Part shown: positions 8,070-18,900 of the stretch, piece by piece
Numbering within the stretch: position 1 is the stretch's first letter
Layout of the letters: every line of letters begins with the position of its first letter
Source: Lentisphaerae bacterium ADurb.Bin242
GTDB lineage: Bacteria; Verrucomicrobiota; Lentisphaeria; Victivallales; UBA1829
Length of the DNA: 46,263 bases
Assembly (NCBI GenBank): GCA_002069785.1
Contig: MWCA01000044.1
Coordinates: forward strand, 1-46,263
Direction of reading: 5' to 3'
Notes under the pieces: generated by a model
Databases searched by the model: none
The model's input: the letters and a program-made list of their open reading frames with translations, nothing else
Told to the model about the DNA's origin: nothing
Translations under genes and position numbers: made by a program

Positions 8070-10208
8070 ATGCCTGAAAAATGGTATGAAAAAAATTTAC
8101 GCCGTCTCATGGTGGACATGCACATTCCGGATTGGAATGAAGAAATGCTGCGTGATTTCTCTCCGGAAAAATATGCGGAAATGATGGCTCTGGCGGATAC
8201 GACGACAGCGGAAATCGCCGCCGTTTCATGTATGGGACTTTGCCATTGGCCGACCCGGGTCGGGTTCCCTCATAAAAATCTGAATGGACGCGATCTTCTC
8301 GGAGAAACGATCGAAGCCTGTCGGAAACGCGGCATCGAAATTCAGCTCTACCTGAATATCTGGAACCGCGCGGCATACGATGCGCATCCAGACTGGCGGA
8401 CAATGAATCCCGACGGGAAAGGTTCCGTTGAATCCGGGATCTGGGGCGGACGTTACGGATGGTGCTGTCACAATACGCCGTACGGAAAATTTTTCCTGGA
8501 CCTGCTGGATGAATTGTGTTCCCGGTATGAATGCCGCGGATATTGGATCGACATGTTCTCGGAATATACGATCTGCCGCTGTCCGGCCTGCCGGGAAAGG
8601 TTTCGCATTGAAACCGGTTACGAGGAATATCCGGCGGAAATCGACTGGAACGATCCCCGTTTCATCGCACTGCAGAAATGCCGGGAAAGATGGCTGGCGG
8701 AATTCGTCCGGAAAATACGGGACACCATTCGGAAGCGGCATCCCGAACGGACCCTGACGTTTCAATCGGCCGGATTGGGCTGCTGGGTCCCCGCGATGAC
8801 CCGCCCCCTGATTCTGGACTACGATTTCATGGCCGCCGATTTTGGAGAATTCGACTCCGTTATCCTGTCCATGATGTGCAAACTGTTTTCCGCCTTTTCC
8901 GCTAACCGTCCGATTGAGCTGATGGTCCCGCGATGCGAGTCCCTGGCGCAACACACCGCGGAACGCAGTCCGGACAGTCTTCTCCTGCGGGTTTTCACCT
9001 GTCTGCTCCATCAGGCTTCCTTTACGATGATTGACGCGATCGACCCGTCCGGCACGCTGGACCGCCGGTTTTATGAACATGCGGGAAAAGCCAACCGCCG
9101 TTACGCCGAATATGAAAAATATATTCGTGGACAATCCGTACCGGTCGCCGATATTGCCGTTTACGTCAATACCGATTCCCAGGTGGATACGGACAAAAAG
9201 GTGCCGTTGAAAGATTTCGCCGAAAGCAAATCCAAACACTTTTTCAGCTGGTGCAGTCTTGTCGGCCTTTGCGAAAAGGAACATTTACTCTGCTGTTTTA
9301 CCGGAGACTGCACAAAACTGGCTTCGTATCCCGTCGTCATTCTGAGTGATGTCTCCCGCATGACCGACACTGAGTGCACCGCTTTTGAAAAATATGTCCA
9401 AAATGGAGGAAAACTGTATGCCTCCTACTGCACTTCCCTCTATGATCCGGAAAAGGGAATGCGAAAAGACTTCGGACTGGCCGGAACTCTCGGAATCCAT
9501 TATGCCGGCGGAAAAACGCTCCAGCCGTCGTATATAAGCCCGACGGAAGAGTCGCCGCTCAACCGGTTCTGCACCCGGAAATATCCGGTAATGCTGGAAC
9601 ACCGGCAAGTGAAAATTCTCACGGACAGAGATGTCGAAGTGCTGGGAACCGGGACGTTTCCGTGTTCCTCCGCCGAAGAAACCACCCGTTTCGGGTCGGC
9701 GAACAGCAATCCGCCCATGACATGGACGGATTCTCCGGCACTGGTCCACCGGCGTTCCGGCAAAGGGGAAATCCTCTATTGTGCCGGAAAACTGGAAGAA
9801 GCCGCGTTCGATCTCCCGCATCGGATCTTCACCGCGCTTCTGAGAAAACTGAACCCGGAAAGAGTGATTGAAACCGACGCCCTGGGCACGGTGACGTTCA
9901 CGGTATTCGACCAGCCCGGCGAAAACCGGTATATCATCAGTCTCTTGAACCTTTCCTTCGATTCACACGCACAGCCTTGGCGGGACATACACGTGAAGCT
10001 GCGTCTTCCTCTGAAGAAATACCGCGTTTCGTCTCTTTCGCATGCTCCGGACGAAAAAGAAGTCCCATGGACCTTTCATGGAGACCTCCTCGAATTCACC
10101 ATTCCGGAATTGAAAAATTTCGCTATGTTTCTGTTGAAATATACGTCGGACGTTCCAATGTTGGAAAAAAAGAATGGAAACAGGGAAAAAATACGGAGGG
10201 AGACGTGA
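8070..10208 (+). CDS. Glycoside hydrolase-like protein (GHL6 / beta-galactosidase-trimerisation type)
   Basis: 712 residues, no signal peptide, AAAGG 9 bp before the ATG. The N-terminal about 330 residues read as a TIM barrel of the kind called hypothetical glycosyl hydrolase, related to the GH29/GH42 world. Residues about 158-178 hold GYWIDMF followed by CRCPACRERF, the Cys-rich loop typical of such proteins; the Asp of WIDMF is a candidate catalytic residue. Residues about 365-510 resemble the beta-galactosidase trimerisation (GATase-like) domain (VVILSDV, YVQNGGKLY). The C-terminal about 100 residues form a beta domain. A cytoplasmic glycosidase acting on imported oligosaccharide is likely. 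Its stop overlaps a GTG just ahead of the next gene, so the two are translationally close. Confidence 0.7.
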   Translation: MPEKWYEKNLRRLMVDMHIPDWNEEMLRDFSPEKYAEMMALADTTTAEIAAVSCMGLCHWPTRVGFPHKNLNGRDLLGETIEACRKRGIEIQLYLNIWNRAAYDAHPDWRTMNPDGKGSVESGIWGGRYGWCCHNTPYGKFFLDLLDELCSRYECRGYWIDMFSEYTICRCPACRERFRIETGYEEYPAEIDWNDPRFIALQKCRERWLAEFVRKIRDTIRKRHPERTLTFQSAGLGCWVPAMTRPLILDYDFMAADFGEFDSVILSMMCKLFSAFSANRPIELMVPRCESLAQHTAERSPDSLLLRVFTCLLHQASFTMIDAIDPSGTLDRRFYEHAGKANRRYAEYEKYIRGQSVPVADIAVYVNTDSQVDTDKKVPLKDFAESKSKHFFSWCSLVGLCEKEHLLCCFTGDCTKLASYPVVILSDVSRMTDTECTAFEKYVQNGGKLYASYCTSLYDPEKGMRKDFGLAGTLGIHYAGGKTLQPSYISPTEESPLNRFCTRKYPVMLEHRQVKILTDRDVEVLGTGTFPCSSAEETTRFGSANSNPPMTWTDSPALVHRRSGKGEILYCAGKLEEAAFDLPHRIFTALLRKLNPERVIETDALGTVTFTVFDQPGENRYIISLLNLSFDSHAQPWRDIHVKLRLPLKKYRVSSLSHAPDEKEVPWTFHGDLLEFTIPELKNFAMFLLKYTSDVPMLEKKNGNREKIRRET

Positions 10209-10210
10209 AC

Positions 10211-10630
10211 ATGTCTGTAACACCGCTGATTTATGCGGCAATGATTTCAGCATCGCTGTTTTGTGAATCCATTTCCGCGGACGACAAAGCCGAACTGACA
10301 CTGAACGGAGTTAAACTCCGCGGCTGTTCCGGTCATAAAACGGTTTTTGAATATGACGTTACTCCTTTTTTGAAAGCCGGAGGCAATTCTTTTGAAGTCG
10401 CTCTTTCCAATCTCTGCGGTCCTGTCGGAATGGCGTATGTCATCGATGCGGACGGCAAGACTTTCTTTTCCGGCCCGGACACCCGGTTCTCTTTTGATGG
10501 GAAAACCGGGTGGGTTCAGGCGCATTCTTTTGGGAAACCACCGGTATCCCCCTGGGGGGCTCCGGATATGTTCATTGTCGTCAAGCCTGAAAAACTCTCT
10601 GGAAAAGGAGGAGAATATCATGTGGACTAA
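10211..10630 (+). CDS. Small secreted galactose-binding-like beta-sandwich protein
   Basis: 139 residues. The ATG at 10211 lies 10 bp after GGAGGG; a GTG at 10205 is possible. Residues 1-23 look like a signal peptide (hydrophobic core, ending SISA). The mature part resembles the jelly-roll that precedes many GH2/GH78 enzymes: LTLNGVKL, then [17 protein letters not shown], matching the 'lnG...ydVT..lk.G.N.i.v' pattern. It stands alone without a catalytic domain, so it may be a binding module or the remnant of a larger enzyme. The 3' end overlaps the next gene's start by 11 bp. Confidence 0.65.
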   Translation: MSVTPLIYAAMISASLFCESISADDKAELTLNGVKLRGCSGHKTVFEYDVTPFLKAGGNSFEVALSNLCGPVGMAYVIDADGKTFFSGPDTRFSFDGKTGWVQAHSFGKPPVSPWGAPDMFIVVKPEKLSGKGGEYHVD

Positions 10631-11327
10631 AAATGGGAATCATGGGAAACCGGGAAATTTCACATTGATCGAACTCCTGATCGTGATTGCAATCATCGCG
10701 ATTCTGGCGGGAATGCTGCTCCCGGCGCTGAATCAGGCGCGTCTGCGGGCTAAAGCGGTCCAATGTCTCAGTCAGCTCAAACAGATCGGTCTGGCTTCCG
10801 CAATTTACTCGGATGAAAACAGCGGATATCTTGTACCGGCGTTAATGACTCCTCCTGGAGTTCCGTGGTGGATGCTTCTCTCGCCTCATATCAAACAAAC
10901 GGATTCTTCCGTGACCGACTTTGCGGCAAGAAAGCTTAAAATTTTCGGATGTCCCGCACAGAAAGGTTCGGACGGCAGATACTTTTCCACCAAAAACTCC
11001 TATACGAATTATTCCTACAACGCCTGGGCCGGATACCTGCAATCCGCGACTTCCGGTTTTTGTCTGAAAGTCGTTAAAATCCGGTTTCTCAGTCAGAGAA
11101 TACAAGCCGGGGATGGCAAGGCGGAACCGGGCCAGGTAGATAAAAACGATGAACCGTCCTACAACTACATCTACGGGCTGAGAGGCGGCGGATTTTCCGC
11201 GACAAAGGAGAATATTCCGAGAAGAATCCATGCGCAAACGGTAAATTTTCTTTTCCTCGATGGTCACAGCAGTCCCACATTGTGGAGCGACATCAAATCA
11301 ATCAACATCAATGCGTGTGACTGGTAA
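10620..11327 (+). CDS. Pseudopilin-like protein (prepilin N-terminal methylation domain, DUF1559-like)
   Basis: 235 residues from the ATG at 10620, preceded by AGGAGG. The N-terminus has the prepilin peptidase site: a short basic leader, G-N-FTLIEL with Glu at position 5 after cleavage, then a hydrophobic helix (about 18-38). The C-terminus carries [12 protein letters not shown], the H-x9-DG segment typical of these proteins in Planctomycetes and Lentisphaerae. It is expected at the cell envelope; its function is not known. It shares an operon with a glycosidase and a binding module. It overlaps the upstream gene by 11 bp. The following 229 bp hold a short hairpin (11343-11357) without a T-run and no gene. 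Confidence 0.85.
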   Translation: MWTKNGNHGKPGNFTLIELLIVIAIIAILAGMLLPALNQARLRAKAVQCLSQLKQIGLASAIYSDENSGYLVPALMTPPGVPWWMLLSPHIKQTDSSVTDFAARKLKIFGCPAQKGSDGRYFSTKNSYTNYSYNAWAGYLQSATSGFCLKVVKIRFLSQRIQAGDGKAEPGQVDKNDEPSYNYIYGLRGGGFSATKENIPRRIHAQTVNFLFLDGHSSPTLWSDIKSININACDW

Positions 11328-11556
11328 CCTGTTATGGGATTCTCTCTTCTCAAGAGAACTGTTTCGGGCAATTCAAATGCTTCGTTACCACTGTAATTCA
11401 TAGAGAATTTTCCGGCAGTCGAAAAAATCATTGCCGGGGATCCGCGTCTTCGGAACAACCCGGAGAAGACCGAGCCCCTGATCCGTTATAAGACGATCAA
11501 AAAGTACCTTGAGAAACGATCCGGAGCCTCTTCGGAAAAACAATGAAAAACAAAGG

Positions 11557-13053
11557 TCATTCCTTCCCATACAATTTCTGCTGAAGCGAACGCAGGACTT
11601 CCCGGTCGTCGAACGGATGTTTCACTCCGTTGATTTCCTGATAGTTTTCATGTCCTTTGCCGGCAATCAGGACCAGGTCGCCCGGGCGCGCCGCCGAAAC
11701 CGCCTTCCGGATGGCTTCCCGGCGGTCCGGCTCCACTTCATAACGGGCCGGAGGAAGTATTCCGGCCTCGATCTCCCGAAGGATCGCCAGAGGGTTCTCC
11801 GTACGGGGATTGTCGCTGGTGATAACTGAAAAATCGGAGAGCTTCGACACGACCGCCGCCATTCTCGGACGCTTAGTCCGGTCGCGGTCGCCGCCGCATC
11901 CGAAGACCGTGATCACGCGGGCGGGGGCGAAAGCGCGGACCGCACTGAGAACGCGGAAAAGAGCATCGTCCGTATGAGCGTAGTCGACGAAGGCGCGGAT
12001 GCCGTCGGGAAAGTCGAACGGTTCGAGGCGCCCCGGAGGCGCGATGTCGGGCGAGGCGAGAACCTTTTCCAGCAGCGCCCCGTCCACGCCGGAGGCCAGC
12101 GCCAGAGACGCCGCCAGCGCCAGATTGCAGACATTGTGTTCCCCGATCAGGACCGATTTCAAATGAAGGGACGTCCGCCCGGTCCCGAGCGTAAAGCGGA
12201 CGCCTCCGGACGAAAGTTCGATCTCCGAAACCGGAATCCGTGCCTGCGGATCGTTCCGCAGGGATACGCCATACAGTCTGTCTCCATCCAGTTCCGACAG
12301 GAGGCGCTTCCCCCAGGGATCGTCCGCGTTGACCACCGCAGGAGCTACCGGACGCAGCATCTCGGAGAAAAGGCTTTTCTTGGCCTGGAAATACGCCTCC
12401 ATCGTCTCGTGATAGTCCAGATGGTCTCCGGTGAGATTCGTGAAGACGGCGCCCGCGAACTTCAGGGACCCGGTCCGGCGCTGGTGAAGCCCGTGACTGG
12501 AGGCCTCGATCACCGCGCGGCGGCACCGGTTCTGCCGCATTTCCGCAAACAGGCGCTGGAAGGCGAACGCGTCCGGGGTCGTGCGCGCGGCCTCCTCGCA
12601 GTCCGCCCCGGTGTCATACTCGACCGTGGAAAGCAGTCCGCAATGCCCCGGAAAAGCCTCCCGGAAGATCCGCCGGAGCATGAAGGCAATGGAGGTTTTT
12701 CCATTGGTTCCGGTCACGGCGAACACATCCATGTTTTTGGCCGGTTCCATGAAAAACGTTTCGCAGAGAAGCCCCCAGGCCCGGTAGGAATCCGAGACAC
12801 GGATCACGGCGACACCCTCCGGAATCTCCGCGTCCTTTTCCGAAACAACCACGGCGCAGGCTCCTTTCCGGCATGCGTCCGGAAGGAAACGGTGTCCGTC
12901 CGTTTTCGCGCCTCTGATCGCACAGAAAATGGAACCGGGCACGACTTCCGCGGAGTTGTTGGTCACGGCGGAAACCGGCAGGGTCTCGTCTCCCTGGAAG
13001 GAAAGGATCAGCTCCCGGAGGGGAAGGAGGTATGCGGCAAGGGGCAGCACCAT
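11557..13053 (-). CDS. murE: UDP-N-acetylmuramoyl-L-alanyl-D-glutamate--2,6-diaminopimelate ligase
   Basis: 498 residues, normal for MurE. It adds the third amino acid to UDP-MurNAc-dipeptide in the cytoplasm. The Mur ligase P-loop TGTNGKTS is at about 114-121, the EASSHGL segment follows, and DNPRTENP is at about 414-421. The DNPR motif is the known determinant for meso-diaminopimelate (lysine enzymes carry DNPA or similar), so this organism should make mDAP-type peptidoglycan. GKGHE near the C-terminus is also conserved. It starts 5 bp after murF ends, so it is the last gene of the lipoprotein-murF-murE unit. Confidence 0.95.
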   Translation of the reverse strand: MVLPLAAYLLPLRELILSFQGDETLPVSAVTNNSAEVVPGSIFCAIRGAKTDGHRFLPDACRKGACAVVVSEKDAEIPEGVAVIRVSDSYRAWGLLCETFFMEPAKNMDVFAVTGTNGKTSIAFMLRRIFREAFPGHCGLLSTVEYDTGADCEEAARTTPDAFAFQRLFAEMRQNRCRRAVIEASSHGLHQRRTGSLKFAGAVFTNLTGDHLDYHETMEAYFQAKKSLFSEMLRPVAPAVVNADDPWGKRLLSELDGDRLYGVSLRNDPQARIPVSEIELSSGGVRFTLGTGRTSLHLKSVLIGEHNVCNLALAASLALASGVDGALLEKVLASPDIAPPGRLEPFDFPDGIRAFVDYAHTDDALFRVLSAVRAFAPARVITVFGCGGDRDRTKRPRMAAVVSKLSDFSVITSDNPRTENPLAILREIEAGILPPARYEVEPDRREAIRKAVSAARPGDLVLIAGKGHENYQEINGVKHPFDDREVLRSLQQKLYGKE

Positions 13054-13058
13054 GAAAA

Positions 13059-14450
13059 TCAGCCCTCCGGTTCGATGACTTCCATACCGGTGGACCGGGA
13101 CCCCTTGAGGAACACCAGGTCCCCCGCCCGAACCATGTCCCGAACGCCGGACACCGCATCCACGGCCGACGGAAAGAACGTGATGTTTCTCTTCACGACC
13201 GCGTTCAGTACCTCCAGCGCTTCCATCATCCGGGGGCCGACTGCAACGATTCGCGCGGCGGGGAACTGGTCATAGGCAAACGAAAGCACCCGCAGATGCT
13301 CCTTCAGGGAGTTGGGCCCGAGTTCGGCCATATCGCCCAGTACCAGCAGCAGTTTCCGCGAATCGGCGAACTCGGAAAGCCATGACAGGGAAGCACACAT
13401 GCTGTCCGGGTTCGCATTGTAGGCGTCGTTCAGCCAGAGGGCGTTCCCGTGTTTCTGCTTCTTCATGCGCATTCCCGGAAGCGTAACGGATGAAATCCCG
13501 GAGGCGATCTGTTCCAGGGAGATGCCGAAGGAAAGGGCGACCGCGGCCGCGCCGCCCGCGTTGAGGGCCTGATGTTTTCCCGCCAGGTTCCAGAGGACCC
13601 TCACACGTTTCCGGGAGGCGGTATCGACGAGGCCAAAGGAGCTCCCCTCGATGTTGCCGCCGTGATAGACCACCTGGATGGAAGCCTCTGTCCCGAAGCC
13701 GAAGGTGAATTTCTTTTTCGCTTTCGCCGCGGCCGCCTCCAGAATGTTTTTTCCGGCGCATTCCTGCGGAAAGACGGCGGTCTCTACCGTGCCGGGGGCA
13801 AAAATGTGCGACTTTTCCATGGCGACGCCTTCGACGGAATTCAGGAACTCGAGGTGACAGCATCCGATGGAAACGATCAGGGAGGCGTTGGGCAAAGAGA
13901 TGTCCGCCAGGGGCTTGATTTCGCCGGGGCGGTTGGTGCCCATCTCGATGACGGCATACTGGTGCTCCGCCCGGACCCGCAGCAGATTCTGGGGAACGCC
14001 CACCTGGTTGTTGGTGTTTCCGGCGGTCGAAAGGACATTGGCCGGCCCGCAGACATGGGAAAATATCGTGCTCAGTATTTCTTTCGTGCTGGTCTTTCCG
14101 CAGGAGCCGGTCAAAGCGATCACCTTGAGTTTCGGGAACCGTTTCCGGTGAAAAAGGGCAAGCGCCTGAAACGCGGCCAGCGTGGAATCCACCAGCAGCG
14201 CCGGAACGCCCGGAGGCACCCGGTCCGCCTTGTCTCCGGCGACGCACAGCAGTTCCGCACCGTTCCGCACGGCGTCGGGAAGGAAATCATGCCCATCCAG
14301 CCGTTCCCCCCGGAGCGCAATGAAAACGGATTTTTTCAGTTTGGCCCGGGAATCGGTGCTGACCGCGTCTATGGCGGCGTTCAAATCGACGGGCGAGGCA
14401 AAAACTCCGCCGCAGGCCTTTTGGATTTCCGCGAAAGTAAATAGGCTCAT
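13059..14450 (-). CDS. murF: UDP-N-acetylmuramoyl-tripeptide--D-alanyl-D-alanine ligase
   Basis: 463 residues, usual MurF length. It joins D-Ala-D-Ala to UDP-MurNAc-tripeptide, the last cytoplasmic step of the precursor. The N-terminal UDP-binding domain includes STDSR and FIALRGERLDGHDF. The P-loop is TGSCGKTSTKE (about 114-124), followed by NTNNQVGVP and, in the C-terminal half, NDAYNANPDSM, a MurF signature. The order murF then murE is the reverse of the common dcw order. The ribosome site is weak (GAGAG). Confidence 0.95.
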   Translation of the reverse strand: MSLFTFAEIQKACGGVFASPVDLNAAIDAVSTDSRAKLKKSVFIALRGERLDGHDFLPDAVRNGAELLCVAGDKADRVPPGVPALLVDSTLAAFQALALFHRKRFPKLKVIALTGSCGKTSTKEILSTIFSHVCGPANVLSTAGNTNNQVGVPQNLLRVRAEHQYAVIEMGTNRPGEIKPLADISLPNASLIVSIGCCHLEFLNSVEGVAMEKSHIFAPGTVETAVFPQECAGKNILEAAAAKAKKKFTFGFGTEASIQVVYHGGNIEGSSFGLVDTASRKRVRVLWNLAGKHQALNAGGAAAVALSFGISLEQIASGISSVTLPGMRMKKQKHGNALWLNDAYNANPDSMCASLSWLSEFADSRKLLLVLGDMAELGPNSLKEHLRVLSFAYDQFPAARIVAVGPRMMEALEVLNAVVKRNITFFPSAVDAVSGVRDMVRAGDLVFLKGSRSTGMEVIEPEG

Positions 14451-14482
14451 ATTGTCATTTGCTCTCTATAATAATGGTACTG

Positions 14483-15058
14483 TCATTCGAGTTCAATAAT
14501 ATCAATTGCCTTGTCGCCGAAGAACACCACCCGCTTCGTCACGCCCTCATTGCTCCAGTAAAGCCAGGTGTCCACGGTTTCCGAAGGAGTGCGCATGGCC
14601 GGAGGCGGACCAAAGGACAGCAGGACTTCCGAACGGGTCATGCCCTTTTCCACAATGCCGCGCCGGATCTTTTCATAGACGACCGGACGAACACCCATCG
14701 CCAGGTCTTTTTCGTCCCGGAAGACAAACAGCCGCTTGATGAAAATTTCGATGGGGATCAGATTCCGGTTGATGTTGTATTTGATCCGGAACTCCTTGCC
14801 GTCGGAGACCCGGCGAATCCGGATCCGGTCCGTGTTGGCGTCGATGAATTCGATTTTGGTGCCGAACGGAAGGATCGTTCCCTGCTGGATGTTCTCGCTG
14901 GCAATGTCGCCGTCCTTGTCATACCAGAGGTTGTAGGAAGTGTACACCGAGGCGAATTCCGGCATCTGGATGACTTCCTCCGGAATCACGACGCGGGCAC
15001 AGCCGGCGACCGCGAAAAGGAGCATACAGGAAAGAAGAGCGAAACATCTGTTTTTCAT
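14483..15058 (-). CDS. Lipoprotein with BamE/SmpA-like C-terminus
   Basis: 191 residues from the ATG at 15058 (AAGGAA ribosome site); an ATG 66 bases upstream is open but would bury the signal. MKNRCFALLSCMLLFAVAGC is a lipoprotein signal with lipobox VAGC, so Cys20 should be acylated and the protein membrane-anchored on the outer side. Residues about 150-190 (KGMTRSEVLLSFGPP, then TWLYW and a VVFF strand) resemble the 'G-M-t-..-V....G.P' fold of BamE/SmpA-type lipoproteins. It lies 32 bp upstream of murF on the same strand. A role in envelope assembly is inference. Confidence 0.7.
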   Translation of the reverse strand: MKNRCFALLSCMLLFAVAGCARVVIPEEVIQMPEFASVYTSYNLWYDKDGDIASENIQQGTILPFGTKIEFIDANTDRIRIRRVSDGKEFRIKYNINRNLIPIEIFIKRLFVFRDEKDLAMGVRPVVYEKIRRGIVEKGMTRSEVLLSFGPPPAMRTPSETVDTWLYWSNEGVTKRVVFFGDKAIDIIELE

Positions 15059-15142
15059 AGAGTTCCTTATGTAGAGGTTCGAGTTGATTTCCGAATGGCG
15101 GTAATCTATGCCCTTTTTGTGCAACTTTCAATGATTTTTCAC

Positions 15143-15172
15143 TTGAAAAACCGGAAAAACAAAGGATATTGT
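15143..15172 (+). promoter_or_regulatory. Possible promoter of queC
   Basis: TTGAAA (15143-15148), 18 bp, TATTGT (15167-15172), about 58 bp before the queC start. The match is only moderate. No preQ1 riboswitch signature was recognised. Confidence 0.35.
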
Positions 15173-15230
15173 GCATTTCGGCAATCCGTCGGCAAAGGAA
15201 ACGCCGTTCATTCAACCGGAGTCTTTGAAA

Positions 15231-15902
15231 ATGTCCAAAAAAGCAGTGGTCCTGCTCAGCGGCGGACTGGATTCGGTCACCTGCCTGGCCATCGCCAAAA
15301 ACGAGAATTTTGAAGTCCATGCGTTGTGCTTCAACTACGGCCAGCGCCATAAAATCGAAATCGAATGCGCCCGGAAAAGCGCCCTCCGCATCGGCGTGGA
15401 AAAGTTCCACCTGATCGGGTTCGATCTCCGGATGCGGGAAGCGTCCGCCCTGACCTCGGACGTACTGCCGGTCCCCGAATTCGAACCCGGCCGGGCCGGC
15501 GTGCCCATCACCTACGTCCCCGCGCGCAACCTGATCTTCCTCTCCTTCGGAACCGCCCTCGCGGAAGGGATCGGAGCCAGGGACATCTTCATCGGCGTCA
15601 ATTCCATGGACTACTCCGGCTACCCGGACTGCCGGCCCGCGTTCATCGAAGCGTTCCGCCAGTGCGCCAACCTCGGCACCAGAGCGGCGGACGAGGAATG
15701 GAAATTCAATATCCGCACCCCTCTTCAATACCTGAAAAAGAAGGAGATCATCCAGCTGGGACTTTCGCTCGGCGTGGATTACTCCCTGACGCACAGCTGC
15801 TATAATCCGGCTCCCGACGGGCGCCCCTGCGGCCATTGCGACAGCTGCGGCCTCCGCCGCGAAGCGTTCGCCTCGCTCGGCATGAAGGACCCCGCGCTGT
15901 AA
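15231..15902 (+). CDS. queC: 7-cyano-7-deazaguanine synthase
   Basis: 223 residues from the ATG at 15231; the frame is open 60 bases further, but the conserved start MSKKAVVLLSGGLDS and a CGGAG site favour this ATG. QueC converts 7-carboxy-7-deazaguanine to preQ0 with ATP and ammonia, in queuosine synthesis. The PP-loop SGGLDS is at 10-15 and the zinc site is C190, C200, C203, C206 (CGHCDSC). No other que gene is in the window. It is convergent with the large acyl-ACP-synthetase fusion. Confidence 0.95.
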   Translation: MSKKAVVLLSGGLDSVTCLAIAKNENFEVHALCFNYGQRHKIEIECARKSALRIGVEKFHLIGFDLRMREASALTSDVLPVPEFEPGRAGVPITYVPARNLIFLSFGTALAEGIGARDIFIGVNSMDYSGYPDCRPAFIEAFRQCANLGTRAADEEWKFNIRTPLQYLKKKEIIQLGLSLGVDYSLTHSCYNPAPDGRPCGHCDSCGLRREAFASLGMKDPAL

Positions 15903-15951
15903 CGCCGGACGCGCGGAATTATTCCGGACGGAAGGAGTTCCATTCCAAAAG

Positions 15952-18900
15952 TCAATCTTCGGAAGGGCCGAGCTCCGTTCTGCGGCCGAGACTCCTTGCC
16001 ATTTCGGCCAGCGCCGACAGGTCCAGTTTCCCGCTGCCCAGCTGCGGGATTTTCTCGATCCGGACGAAGTTTTCCTCTTTGGGTACCCACAGGTTGGGGA
16101 TGTTTGCCTCGCGGAGCTTCCGGACCAGCTCGGGCGGCCTGACGATCTCCGGATCGGTATAAAAGACGATCAGCTTCTCGCCTCGTTTCGCATCCTCGCC
16201 GCCGGAAACCGCGACCACCCGTTCGTCCGGAAGAAGGATGTTGTTGATTTCCCGTTCGACCAGTTCATGCGGGATCATCTCGCCCGCAATCTTGGTGAAG
16301 CGGGAAAGGCGCCCTGTGATGGTGATGAAACCGTTCCGGTTCATGTGCGCGATGTCGCCGGTGATGTACCAGCCGTCCCGGATCACTTCGGCGGTCTTCT
16401 GCGGCTCGCCCAGATAGCCCCGCATGACGATGGCGCCCTTGACGATCAGGAGGCCGTCCGTGTTCTCCGGCATGAGCTGGAAGGAGGAGGGGTCCACGAT
16501 TTTGGCGCAGACGCCCGGCAGCGGCGGCCCGATGCTGCCGCGCCTGGCGACCTCCGTCCCCAGTTCCATGAGGGAGTTCGCCAGGTTGATGGAGACGATC
16601 GGGGAAAGTTCCGTGCAGCCGTAGCCTTCGGCGATGGCCAGCCCGGTGAGGGCGTAGAAACGGTCCGCGATGTCGTCGCGCAGTTTTTCCGCGCCGGTCA
16701 CCACGAGCCGGAGCGATTGGAAGACGTCCGGGGGACACCGCCGCATGTAAGTCTGAAGGAAACCCGGCGTCGCCATCGCGACGGTGATCCTGCGCTCGAC
16801 CAGGGCGCGCCCCACCGTCAGGGCGTCCAGCGGATTGGGGATCATCACGGTCTCACAGCCGGTAATGACCGGCAGCCACAGACACACGTTCATCCCGAAA
16901 GAATGAAAAATCGGAAGGTTTCCGAGAATCCGGTCGGAGCTTCTCCAGCCGATGCTGTTGATGACCGAGGAGACGTCGCCGGTGATGTTGTGGTGGGAGA
17001 GCACAACCCCTTTCGGAATTCCGGTGGAGCCGCTGGAGAAGATCACGACCGCGGGACGGTTCACATCCTGCCAGCCGGCCGGGGAGACCAGCTTCATCAG
17101 TTCGCGCGTGTTGAGGATCACGGCCAGCGTCATCCAGAAAATCTTTCGCGGAAGCGAAGCCGCCCTTGGGAGGATGTCTTCGAGGAAGATCATCTCCGGC
17201 AGCGGCTCCATGTGCAGTTTTTCCAGAAACGCCCGGCTGGTAATGATGTGCTTGAGTTTCGTTCCGGCGACCGCGTGGAGATGGGCGGACCGGGAGGCCG
17301 TATAATTCATGACGGCCGGACAGCGGTCCGCCATGAGGATTGCCGTCAGAGTCATGGCGGAGGCGATGCCGTTGGGGAGCATCATGCCGACGTATTCCGT
17401 GTCGTCCGCGGAGATTTTCCGGATGTAACGGCTGAGGAGGATGGACGCGGTCAGGAGGGAAAGATTCGGCAGCGCCCGGGAACCCTCCGGACCGTATTCC
17501 CGGATCATCTTCCGGAAGGGAAAACGCTTGCAGATGAAGGCGAACTGGGAATGGAAGGGACGTTCCTGGGGGCCGGGGACCATTTCCGTCTCGGCGGCCA
17601 GCTCGGTCAGGATGATGCGGAGCTCGTAGGCGGAGGTGTGACGGGGAATCGGCTTCCCGACCGTCACGGTCGCCGGATGCGGCAGCTCGTTCGGCCAGCG
17701 GAGCTTGAAACGTCCGTAGTAACAGGAAAAAATACTGCCCCACGTCATCCCGATCCGCACGGGAATGATCGGCACATCCACACGGTCGGGAAGCATGAAA
17801 TCCATGCCGTCCTTGAACTCGGACATGCTGCCGTTGCGGGTGATGTCCGCCTCCGGGAACACGCAGACGATGTCCCCTTTCGCCAGCGCGGCGCGGGTCT
17901 TTTCGAACAGCCGTTTCAACCGCTTCGGCTTGCCGGACGGCACCTCGAGGAAACCGGCCGCCTTGTACAGCGGCTTCATGAACCGGTTCCGGAAAAACGC
18001 CTCGTGCATCATGAAACGGATCGGACGGGTCGTGCACGCGGAAATGAAAAAGATGTCCACGAAGGACGCCCGGTTGGCAACCAGCAGGGCCGGTCCCTCT
18101 TCCGGGATATGCTCTTTCCCGAAAATGCGCAGACGGTAGAGCGTCGCCAGCAGGAGCTTCATCAGCATGCGCAACAGGAACTGCGGCATGAGAACAAACG
18201 TCACGACCGCCAGCGCAAAAGTCAGGACCGCCAGCGCCAGCGTGACCGTGAAAATCTGAATCTTGTAATAATACATGAGGAAGGACAACGCAATGGCGGC
18301 CAGAAGTCCCAGTCCGAACGGGAAATAGAACCAGGCGAAAAACGCCGGGCGGAGTTCCCGTTTGACGAAGTATTCCTGGTAGGCCTGCATCGGGACCAGC
18401 GTGATCCCGGCGAAAAAGCCGAAGCCGAACAGCAGAACCGCCAGCAGACCGCTTTCGATATACAGGTCGGAATAGTAAGGCAGGGTCCCCGCCAGCAGCG
18501 CCAGCACCGTCATGGAAAGCGAGGACGGCGGCACCAGCCCGATCTCGACATTTCCCTTGGAAAACCAGCCGCCGACAATACATCCGATCCCCCCGCCGAT
18601 CACTGCCGACGGCATGATCAGATAAAGGTGCATTTTGGAGATTTCCATTCCGTGAAAACTGATTCCGATGTACTGAACGCTCATGGCGGCCACCAGGATC
18701 ATCGCGGCAAAGACGTAGCTTTCCCCGATCCCGGTCAGCACCAGTTCCCGGCAGCGCGGCTGTTTGCGGAGCGTGTTCAGCCACTCGCGGGGCAGTTCCT
18801 TGAATTTCAGGTTGCGCCGCAGGGGGAGATCGGGATTCAGCCCCATTGCGATCACCAGACTGAAAAACGCCAGCAGGAAGGAGAAGCCCCCCGCCATCCA

